Positions 1 to 5,221 of a DNA stretch of 5,221 bases are shown here, piece by piece. The notes beneath the pieces are model-generated. The model had not been told where the DNA came from and did not search any database. It saw only the letters and a list, made by a program, of their open reading frames with translations. Positions within the stretch are counted from its first letter, which is position 1, and each line of letters starts with the position of its first letter. A program made the translations under genes and the position numbers. This stretch comes from an uncultured Bacteroidota bacterium (GTDB lineage Bacteria > Bacteroidota > Bacteroidia > 2-12-FULL-35-15): positions 1 through 5,221 of the forward strand of contig CAISYK010000528.1 in NCBI GenBank assembly GCA_903889605.1. Reading direction: 5' to 3'.

Positions 1-1011
1 ATCTGCAAAAAATGTCTGAAATGACCCTTTTCCGTCATTCGGAGAGATAGGGTCAGCCGGATCATGAATAAAATGCTGAGCTGTTTCATTTTGTTTATCA
101 AAAATATCACAGCCCACATTTGTTTTCAAAAGGATATTTCCATTATTAAGTATTAATAGTCCTGATGGAGACGATAAGATTGATGCTGAATTTTTTTCAT
201 TATGATAAAATGTTTTACACTGCTTAGTTTTCAAATTGTAAAAAATCAATTCCTTTTCTGAGATGCATACCAATTCAGTATCTGAAATTTGTTTTGCATA
301 AGTAATACCATAACAATCAGTATTTCTAAATGGCACATAATATTTTTTAACTATGGCCGTTTCGGGATCGAACAGATCGATATCATGTCCTCTATTTCCA
401 TCATAACTTAACCAAAATTTACCATCTCTGGTAATATCCATTATTTTGATAGAATTTCCTGATAGCGAGCTGCTGTCATTATCTTTATGAATAAAATTAC
501 TAAACGATTCTGTTTTTGGATCAAAAACACACAAACCGCCGCCATAAGTACCCATCCAAATTCTTTCTTTTTTATCCTCTGCCATCCAATTTACTCTTGC
601 CGAACTAATTGTATTGACAGGGTTTTTATATTGCTTAAATTTTTCGTCGACTGGATCGTATCTATATATTCCAGCTCCATCAAAACCAACCCAAACTCTT
701 CCCTTTTTTGTAACCAAAAGTGATCTAACAGCATTTGTTTCAAATGTATTAGTATCCACCTGAATATGTTTAAATACTTTGAAAGTTTTACTATCATATC
801 GGTATAAACCATTATCAGTGCCAATCCATATAAAGCCTGCAGAATCTTCTGCAACAGCAGATATATCAAAGTTCTTAAAATCAATTTCTTTGCCCGGATG
901 ATTAAATACTAATAAGTAAGGCTCTGATTTCGAAGCTGTGCTTTGCGAATGGCTCAAAAAAGAAATGAAAAGTAAAACGAATACATTAACAGCTGCAAAA
1001 AAATTAACCAT
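1..1011 (-). CDS. Secreted beta-propeller sensor (Reg_prop repeats), N-terminal 337 residues, runs off the left edge
   Basis: The frame is open from the ATG at 1011-1009 to the window edge, 337 codons without a stop. An in-frame TGA at 1032-1030 rules out a more upstream start. Residues 1-23 look like a signal peptide: a hydrophobic stretch from about F4 to L19, then 'SHSQ', so the protein is probably exported. From residue 50 the chain is built of repeats of about 45 residues with the signature [VI]WxGT..G[LI]..[YF]D. The key Trp residues are W62, W107, W152 and W200, and two weaker repeats follow near residues 248 and 294. A further repeat begins at 'FQTFFAD' where the window ends. These match the two-component regulator propeller family (Reg_prop, COG3292-like). 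In Bacteroidota such propellers form the periplasmic sensor part of hybrid two-component systems, or sit on other signalling proteins. The output domain is outside the window, so histidine kinase, guanylate cyclase or LuxR-type output cannot be told apart. It lies 83 nt downstream of carB, behind a terminator. Confidence 0.87.
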   Translation of the reverse strand, partial: MVNFFAAVNVFVLLFISFLSHSQSTASKSEPYLLVFNHPGKEIDFKNFDISAVAEDSAGFIWIGTDNGLYRYDSKTFKVFKHIQVDTNTFETNAVRSLLVTKKGRVWVGFDGAGIYRYDPVDEKFKQYKNPVNTISSARVNWMAEDKKERIWMGTYGGGLCVFDPKTESFSNFIHKDNDSSSLSGNSIKIMDITRDGKFWLSYDGNRGHDIDLFDPETAIVKKYYVPFRNTDCYGITYAKQISDTELVCISEKELIFYNLKTKQCKTFYHNEKNSASILSSPSGLLILNNGNILLKTNVGCDIFDKQNETAQHFIHDPADPISPNDGKGSFQTFFAD

Positions 1012-1035
1012 ATTACAATAATTTGAAAATCAATT

Positions 1036-1068
1036 ATAAAAAACAACGCAGGCTTATTAGCCCGCGTT
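1036..1068 (-). terminator. Rho-independent terminator of carB
   Basis: On the minus strand an arm at 1068-1060 pairs with an arm at 1053-1045 around the loop TAATAA. The arms give nine pairs, including one G-U wobble (positions 1063/1050). A run of T follows at 1043-1038 (GTTTTTTAT, 1044-1036). Read on the plus strand, the wobble becomes an A/C mismatch and only a broken T stretch follows, so the structure is built for minus-strand transcription. It lies 26 nt after the carB stop codon and ends only about 25 nt before the start codon of the propeller gene. Confidence 0.82.
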
Positions 1069-1094
1069 TATTGTATTTAATAATTATAAAATAA

Positions 1095-3914
1095 CTACTT
1101 ACTTAGATACAAATTTCGTTCTGAATAAATAGTATGAAAAAATTCATCCATCAGATCATCAATAAAGTAAATTGCTTCACCGGTTGATTTCATTTCAGGC
1201 CCCAATTCTTTAATTACTTCAGGAAATTTATTGTATGAAAATACCGGAATTTTGATCGCAAATCCAATCTTACGCGGATTGAAATTAAAGTCTTTCACTT
1301 TCTTTTCACCGAGCATTACTTTTGTCGCATAGTTTACATAAGGCTCATCATAAGCCTTTGCAATGAAAGGAACAGTGCGGGAAGCACGAGGGTTGGCCTC
1401 TATAATATATACCACTTCATCCTTAATTGCAAACTGGATATTTAATAAACCTACAGTGTTTAAAGCTAATGCAATAGTTTTTGTATAATCTTTAATTTGA
1501 TTAAGCACATTTTCGCTCAAATCAAAAGGAGGCAGCACAGCATACGAATCTCCTGAATGGATTCCTGCCGGCTCAATGTGCTCCATGATACCGACAATGT
1601 AAACATCTTCTCCATCACAAATGGAATCTGATTCAGCTTCTATCGCTCCTTCAATAAAATTATCGAGCAATACCTGGTTGCCAGGATGCTCTTTTAATAA
1701 ATTTACTACGTGATGCTCCAGCTCTGCTTCATTGATAACAATTTTCATGTTTTGTCCGCCCAATACATACGAAGGACGCACAAGCAGAGGGAAACCTAAT
1801 GTTCTGGAAAGTTCGACCGCCTGCTCTCCATCTTCAATAATACCAAATTTCGGATATGGGATATTATTTTCTTTTAACAGCTTGGAGAAACTTCCTCTGT
1901 CTTCCGCCAGATCCAGGGATTTATAATCGGTACCTAAAATTCTTATTCCATAACGTTCTAATTTTTCAGCCAGCTTCAAGGCTGTTTGTCCGCCTAACTG
2001 AACAATAACGCCCACAGGCTTTTCATTCAAAATAATATCATAAATATGTTCCCAGAAAACAGGCTCAAAATATAATTTATCCGCTATATTGAAGTCCGTA
2101 GAAACTGTTTCAGGATTGCAGTTGATCATAATAGTTTCATAGCCGCATTCTTTAGCAGCAAGCACCCCGTGAACACAGCTGTAATCAAACTCAATTCCCT
2201 GCCCTATGCGGTTAGGCCCGCTGCCCAATACTATAATTTTTTTCTTGTCGGAAGCTATTGATTCATTTTCGTCTTCGAATGTGCTGTAATAATACGGCGT
2301 TTTCGCCTCAAATTCTGCCGCACACGTATCTACTAATTTATAAACACGGTTTATCTTCAATTCCCGTCTGCGGTTAAATACTTCACTTTCCAGGCATTTT
2401 AAAAGGTGAGCAATCTGCCTGTCGGCATACCCTTTTTGCTTGGCTTCATACAAAATATCTCTCGGAAGCTCAGGTAATGTATATTTTGATATTTCCCCTT
2501 CAAGCAAGATCAGTTCTTCAATCTGGTTCAAAAACCATGGATCAATACGGGTTAGTTTTTGTATTGTTTTTATGGAAATACCTAATTTTATTGCATCGTA
2601 AATATGGAATAACCTGTTCCAGCTCGGCCGTTCAAGGCTTTTTAATAATTCATTCTGATTGGTTACTTCTCTGCCGTCAGCACCTAAACCGTTCCGTTTA
2701 ATTTCCAGCGACTGACATGCTTTCTGCAATGCTTCCTGGAAGCATCTTCCAATGCCCATCACCTCCCCTACCGACTTCATTTGGAAACCTAATTCGCGGT
2801 TAGCGCCTTTAAATTTATCAAAATTCCAACGGGGAATTTTAACGATCACATAATCCAATGTAGGCTCAAAAAAAGCAGATGTTGATTTTGTAATTTGATT
2901 TTCTAACTCATCAAGATTAAATCCGATAGCCAGTTTTGCTGCTATTTTTGCAATTGGATATCCGGTTGCTTTGCTTGCTAATGCAGATGAACGTGATACA
3001 CGAGGATTGATTTCTATCGCGATAATATCTTCAGAATCATCAGGATTAACGGCAAACTGTACATTGCATCCGCCCGCAAAATTGCCGATACTGCGCATCA
3101 TCTTGATTGACATAGTACGCATCTTTTGATAAGTGCTGTCCGACAAAGTCATTGCAGGGGCAACAGTAATACTATCGCCGGTATGCACGCCCATAGGGTC
3201 AAAATTTTCGATGGAACAGATAATAACTACATTGTCATTACTGTCGCGAAGTAATTCAAGCTCAAATTCTTTCCAGCCCAGTACCGCCTTATCGATAAGG
3301 ACTTCGTGAATAGGTGATGTATGCAGACCCCGGTCAAGAGCTTTGTCAAACTCTTCTTTAAGATAAACAACCGCCCCGCCGCTGCCGCCAAGGGTATACG
3401 ATGGACGTATTACCAATGGAAAACCAAACTCCTGTGCAATTTCTTTACCCTCCAAAAATGAGCGGCATATTTTGGATGGAGCCATCTCTACGCCGATAGA
3501 TTCCATACGCTGACGGAACTTATCACGGTCTTCAGTTACTTCAATGGCATCAATATCAACACCTATCATACGCACGCCATACTTTTTCCAAACACCCATT
3601 TCGTCGCATTTCATTGCAAGATTTAAGGCCGTTTGACCGCCGACACTAGGCAGTACCGCATCAATATGTTTATTCTCTTCTAATATTTTGATGATTGATT
3701 TTACTTCTAACGGTAAAAGGTAAATATTTTCAGCTGTTACTTTATCCGTCATTATCGTGGCCGGATTTGAGTTGATTAGTGTAACTATTATTCCCTCTTC
3801 TTTTAGAGAACGCGCAGCCTGCGATCCTGAATAATCAAATTCGCATGCCTGCCCTATAACGATTGGGCCGCTGCCTATTATTAATACTGACTTTATGGAA
3901 TGATCTCTTGGCAT
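1095..3914 (-). CDS. carB: Carbamoyl-phosphate synthase large subunit, short form without the allosteric domain
   Basis: CarB makes carbamoyl phosphate from bicarbonate, two ATP and ammonia channelled from the glutaminase subunit CarA. It feeds pyrimidine and arginine synthesis in the cytoplasm. Both ATP-grasp halves are present. The carboxyphosphate domain is about residues 1-405, starting with 'GSGPIVIGQACEFDYSG', with glycine loop 'GGSGG' at 176-180 and metal ligands Q286, E301 and N303. A helical oligomerisation region covers about 406-555. The carbamoyl-phosphate domain is about 556-939, starting with 'GSGPNRIGQGIEFDYS', with Q827, E839 and N841. The start is firm, since 'MPRDHSIKSVLIIGSGP' aligns with the N-terminus of E. 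coli CarB. The protein has 939 residues against 1073 in E. coli. It stops with 'STGEAIYFIDD...LYLSK', where the MGS-like allosteric domain (UMP, IMP and ornithine site) would begin. From memory, Bacteroidota CarB proteins commonly have this short form, so it is not read as a truncation. carA is not adjacent. The gene has its own terminator and a candidate promoter just upstream. Confidence 0.98.
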   Translation of the reverse strand: MPRDHSIKSVLIIGSGPIVIGQACEFDYSGSQAARSLKEEGIIVTLINSNPATIMTDKVTAENIYLLPLEVKSIIKILEENKHIDAVLPSVGGQTALNLAMKCDEMGVWKKYGVRMIGVDIDAIEVTEDRDKFRQRMESIGVEMAPSKICRSFLEGKEIAQEFGFPLVIRPSYTLGGSGGAVVYLKEEFDKALDRGLHTSPIHEVLIDKAVLGWKEFELELLRDSNDNVVIICSIENFDPMGVHTGDSITVAPAMTLSDSTYQKMRTMSIKMMRSIGNFAGGCNVQFAVNPDDSEDIIAIEINPRVSRSSALASKATGYPIAKIAAKLAIGFNLDELENQITKSTSAFFEPTLDYVIVKIPRWNFDKFKGANRELGFQMKSVGEVMGIGRCFQEALQKACQSLEIKRNGLGADGREVTNQNELLKSLERPSWNRLFHIYDAIKLGISIKTIQKLTRIDPWFLNQIEELILLEGEISKYTLPELPRDILYEAKQKGYADRQIAHLLKCLESEVFNRRRELKINRVYKLVDTCAAEFEAKTPYYYSTFEDENESIASDKKKIIVLGSGPNRIGQGIEFDYSCVHGVLAAKECGYETIMINCNPETVSTDFNIADKLYFEPVFWEHIYDIILNEKPVGVIVQLGGQTALKLAEKLERYGIRILGTDYKSLDLAEDRGSFSKLLKENNIPYPKFGIIEDGEQAVELSRTLGFPLLVRPSYVLGGQNMKIVINEAELEHHVVNLLKEHPGNQVLLDNFIEGAIEAESDSICDGEDVYIVGIMEHIEPAGIHSGDSYAVLPPFDLSENVLNQIKDYTKTIALALNTVGLLNIQFAIKDEVVYIIEANPRASRTVPFIAKAYDEPYVNYATKVMLGEKKVKDFNFNPRKIGFAIKIPVFSYNKFPEVIKELGPEMKSTGEAIYFIDDLMDEFFHTIYSERNLYLSK

Positions 3915-3965
3915 ATATATTATTAAGGTTAACTATTCTTCAATTTTTTCAATAAGCAACGAAAT

Positions 3966-3993
3966 CAGGCTTTCATAATCATTACCAAAGCTG
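3966..3993. promoter_or_regulatory. Imperfect dyad at the predicted carB transcription start (candidate operator or leader hairpin)
   Basis: The left half, CAGGCTTTCATAAT (3966-3979), mirrors the right half, ATTACCAAAGCTG (3981-3993). Leaving out one extra G, 11 of 13 positions are complementary across a one-base centre. The dyad directly abuts the candidate -7 box at 3994-4001, so it would cover the start site and the first part of the carB leader. No T-run follows on the minus strand, which argues against a terminator. A repressor or activator site, or an RNA hairpin with a larger loop, are both possible. I do not recognise it as a known operator. Confidence 0.35.
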
Positions 3994-4001
3994 CAAAATT
4001 A
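3994..4001 (-). promoter_or_regulatory. Candidate -7 box of the carB promoter
   Basis: On the minus strand 4001-3994 reads TAATTTTG, an exact match to the Bacteroidota sigma-A -7 consensus TAnnTTTG. It starts one base after the stop codon of the zinc-finger gene and would give a carB leader of about 75 nt. No clear TTG -33 element lies 19-21 nt further upstream, which is a weakness in such AT-rich DNA. The carB start codon has no Shine-Dalgarno sequence, as is usual in this phylum. Confidence 0.42.
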
Positions 4002-4002
4002 T

Positions 4003-4680
4003 TTATTTTTTAAACCTTCCATCTCTTTCTAAATCAATTACCCCGCCCGTATATCCGCATTCGCCCATTCGTGGAGAATTAACAACCGGCATTTCGGCAT
4101 AATCAGCAAAATCCTCACATTCCTTTTTATGCAGTACAGCACATTTTTTGCAGAATAATGCTTCTCCATCATAGATGTGAACATTACAAATAGATTCCGC
4201 CGGCTCCTTGCTGCATTTATGGCAAAGAATTTCCAGTGGTTCATTACGCGACAAAAGTTGAATTTTGCCATTTACTGTAAATGGATAAACTGCTAATACT
4301 CTGATATCTAACTGGGTTGTTGTGCCAAAGTCATACTCATAAGTAGTTTCAAAGCCTGATTTAAAAACAGTCGATATTTTTTTTGTCATATTGATTTCCT
4401 TACCATAAGTTCCAAATTGACTCATATGTCCGCAGCATTCTAACCATATTTCACGAAGAAATGTATCAAGGATCCCCAATGGAGCATCACCATCAATCAG
4501 CAAGTTTAAAAACATTTCATCGGATTCCGCTCTTATGTGAAATGCTGATTTTTTTTCATTTTTTTGTTTTTTGACTTCTTCTTCCAGATGAAGATTCAAA
4601 TGTTTTGATATTCCAGCCTTGGTGAATAATTCATCACAATAAATACATTTACCTTCAGATTTAAGTTTGGGTACAGCCAT
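4003..4680 (-). CDS. pRiA4b ORF-3-like protein with N-terminal C2H2-type finger and C-terminal Cys/His cluster, function unknown
   Basis: This is a 225-residue soluble protein with no signal peptide or membrane segment, so it is probably cytoplasmic. The N-terminus carries a C2H2-like finger (C12, C15, H27, H31) followed by a highly charged linker at about 33-45. The middle part, about 46-145, contains 'FLREIWLECCGHMSQF' (residues 74-89) and 'YEYDFGTTTQLDI' (114-126), which fit the plasmid pRiA4b ORF-3 family (PF07929). The C-terminal part has C153-x2-C156, C165, C177-x2-C180, H184 and C188, then 'PVVNSPRMGECGYTGG' (198-213), and looks like a second zinc-binding module. No biochemical role is established for such proteins that I know of. 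The fingers suggest nucleic-acid or protein binding, which is inference. The upstream gap (4681-4776) has a near-match -7 box, TACTTTCG at 4730-4723. No terminator separates the gene from carB 88 nt downstream, so read-through into carB is possible. Confidence 0.85.
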   Translation of the reverse strand: MAVPKLKSEGKCIYCDELFTKAGISKHLNLHLEEEVKKQKNEKKSAFHIRAESDEMFLNLLIDGDAPLGILDTFLREIWLECCGHMSQFGTYGKEINMTKKISTVFKSGFETTYEYDFGTTTQLDIRVLAVYPFTVNGKIQLLSRNEPLEILCHKCSKEPAESICNVHIYDGEALFCKKCAVLHKKECEDFADYAEMPVVNSPRMGECGYTGGVIDLERDGRFKK

Positions 4681-4776
4681 ATTTTGATTATTCTTTTATC
4701 CTATTAATAAAAAACTGATGAACGAAAGTACTTATAAATAGAAGTTTTTTAGAAAAAAATATATTAACAAGTTTTC

Positions 4777-4810
4777 AAAAAAAAAGCCTCTCTTTTGGAG
4801 AAGCTTTTTT
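4777..4810 (-). terminator. Rho-independent terminator of rpmH (possibly bidirectional)
   Basis: On the minus strand, 4810-4798 (AAAAAAGCTTCTC) pairs with 4792-4780 around the loop CAAAA, giving 13 pairs with one G-U wobble (4802/4788). The T-run, 4785-4777, is nine bases long. On the plus strand the wobble turns into an A/C mismatch and only six T follow, but the A/T symmetry could still stop transcription from the other side. It lies about 40 nt after the rpmH stop codon and isolates rpmH from the zinc-finger gene. Confidence 0.83.
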
Positions 4811-4851
4811 AATTATCTGATTTTCAAATAAACCAATTTTTCAAATTAATT

Positions 4852-5007
4852 TTATTTATGAGTTTTTTCGTCAGAAACAGTAAGTTTTTTTCTTCCTTTA
4901 GCTCTGCGTGAAGCTAATACTCTACGGCCATTTGCTGATGCCATTCTCTCACGGAAACCGTGTTTGTTTTTTCTTTTCTTTACCGAAGGTTGGAACGTAC
5001 GTAACAT
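4852..5007 (-). CDS. rpmH: 50S ribosomal protein L34
   Basis: This is a 51-residue, very basic protein of the large ribosomal subunit, bound to 23S rRNA. The start 'MLRTFQPS' and the core 'NKHGFRERMASANGRRVLA' (residues 14-32), then 'SRRAKGRKKLTVSDE', cover the whole L34 family. The length is that of the slightly extended Bacteroidota form, against 46 residues in E. coli. Position 2 is Leu where Lys is usual, a minor variation. The ATG at 5007-5005 is the only sensible start, because the conserved family begins there. In many bacteria rpmH neighbours dnaA or rnpA, but neither gene lies downstream within this window; the upstream side is cut by the window edge. The gene has its own candidate promoter, a leader of about 70 nt and its own terminator, so it is probably transcribed alone. 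Confidence 0.97.
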   Translation of the reverse strand: MLRTFQPSVKKRKNKHGFRERMASANGRRVLASRRAKGRKKLTVSDEKTHK

Positions 5008-5023
5008 TTTACTTATGTTTTAT

Positions 5024-5045
5024 GCGCTCGCCCGATTGGAAGCGC
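5024..5045 (-). promoter_or_regulatory. GC-rich hairpin in the rpmH leader
   Basis: In the minus-strand RNA, GCGCT (5045-5041) pairs with AGCGC (5028-5024). Two further C-G pairs inside (5039-5038 with 5033-5032) close a small loop, with unequal unpaired bases between the two helices. The structure ends 16 nt before the rpmH start codon and stands out in otherwise very AT-rich DNA. It could affect translation or protect the 5' end of the message. A regulatory role is inference. Confidence 0.35.
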
Positions 5046-5049
5046 TATT

Positions 5050-5061
5050 AATATTAATATT
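5050..5061. repeat. Perfect 12-bp AT palindrome in the rpmH leader
   Basis: AATATTAATATT is its own reverse complement. It lies between the candidate rpmH start site and the GC-rich hairpin. In DNA this AT-rich it may be chance. It could be a binding site, but I know no matching regulator. Confidence 0.25.
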
Positions 5062-5083
5062 CTTTTTCTTTAAATAAGGATTG

Positions 5084-5091
5084 CAAAGATA
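5084..5091 (-). promoter_or_regulatory. Candidate -7 box of the rpmH promoter
   Basis: On the minus strand 5091-5084 reads TATCTTTG, an exact match to the Bacteroidota consensus TAnnTTTG. It would start a leader of roughly 70 nt. A TTG at the usual -33 distance is not present (TTC occurs there), so the box rests on the -7 match and on its position upstream of a gene that must be strongly expressed. Confidence 0.5.
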
Positions 5092-5221
5092 TACATTTTT
5101 TCTGAACTGAAGCTTTTTTCTTTAAAACTTCTAAAAAAAACACCGGAACAGCCTGAAAATCCATCTTTAAGCCCTGATTTTACAAAAAATGAAGTTTGCT
5201 CAACTAATGAAAAACCTAAAC
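5092..5221. other. Right edge, no decidable gene
   Basis: The stretch upstream of the rpmH promoter has several competing readings. A plus-strand ATG at 5189 opens 11 codons to the edge (MKFAQLMKNLN) and could begin a divergent gene. A different plus frame stays open from 5074 to the edge without any ATG; its end is rich in Pro, Glu, Asn and Lys. On the minus strand a frame is open from the edge to a TAA at 5072-5070 and could be the tail of a gene upstream of rpmH. None shows a family motif, so no coding call is made. Confidence 0.3.

Noticed and set aside
487..723. Plus-strand reading of 78 codons
   Set aside because: It lies opposite the propeller gene, whose frame shows a signal peptide and repeated WxG blades. 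The plus reading has no family motif.
591..884. Minus-strand reading of 97 codons in another frame
   Set aside because: It overlaps the propeller gene out of frame and is a low-complexity shadow rich in Leu and Ile, while the true frame carries three clear blades here.
1095..1140. carB as a truncated pseudogene because it is about 130 residues shorter than E. coli CarB
   Set aside because: The end falls on a domain boundary, all catalytic residues are kept, the tail looks like that of Bacteroidota homologues, and a proper terminator follows at once.
1732..1926. Plus-strand reading of 64 codons
   Set aside because: It is antisense to the carbamoyl-phosphate domain of carB, which is conserved throughout this stretch.
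2477..2701. Plus-strand reading of 74 codons
   Set aside because: It is antisense to the oligomerisation region of carB and has no recognisable motif or start signal.
3933..3998. Short open stretch reading 'NDYESLISLLIEKIEE' then TAG on the minus strand between the zinc-finger gene and carB
   Set aside because: It looks protein-like but has no start codon, is preceded by a stop in the same frame and covers only about 20 codons. It may be chance or a worn remnant.
4038..4271. Minus-strand reading of 77 codons
   Set aside because: It is an out-of-frame shadow of the C-terminal Cys/His region. The true frame keeps paired CxxC motifs and the 'NSPRMGECGYTG' signature.
4003..4680. Transposon or plasmid insertion, because the core resembles pRiA4b ORF-3
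   Set aside because: There are no inverted repeats, target duplications, transposase or change in base composition around the gene. The family is also widespread on chromosomes.

Overview
The window is AT-rich and most likely comes from a Bacteroidota genome, perhaps of the Cytophagia/Sphingobacteriia type. Four things point there. The ribosomal protein L34 is Bacteroidota-like. The carbamoyl-phosphate synthase large chain is a short form ending in a 'YLSK' tail. A secreted beta-propeller sensor of the Reg_prop type is present. The leaders lack Shine-Dalgarno sequences, and two of them carry TAnnTTTG promoter boxes. I place it no lower than phylum with confidence.

All four recognised genes lie on the minus strand, so in transcription order the window reads right to left. 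(1) About 5092-5221 is a right edge with no decidable gene. (2) rpmH (ribosomal protein L34, 4852-5007) has a TAnnTTTG box, a leader of roughly 70 nt with a GC-rich hairpin near the start codon, and its own rho-independent terminator (4777-4810). (3) A 225-residue protein of unknown function (4003-4680) joins an N-terminal C2H2-like finger, a pRiA4b ORF-3-like core and a C-terminal Cys/His-rich cluster. (4) A short gap contains a TAnnTTTG box abutting an imperfect dyad. (5) carB (1095-3914) encodes the synthetase subunit that makes carbamoyl phosphate for pyrimidines and arginine. It ends at the last catalytic domain and lacks the C-terminal allosteric domain, and a strong terminator follows (1036-1068). 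(6) The first 337 codons of a secreted propeller protein (1-1011) run off the left edge.

The genes do not look like one pathway. rpmH and carB are housekeeping genes, each closed by its own terminator. Only the zinc-finger protein and carB have no terminator between them and could share a transcript. carA is not in the window. I see no mobile element, CRISPR array, tRNA, rRNA or defence system. The points most worth a second look are the dyad at the predicted carB start site, the regulatory-domain-free CarB, the doubly Cys/His-rich protein and the rpmH leader hairpin.
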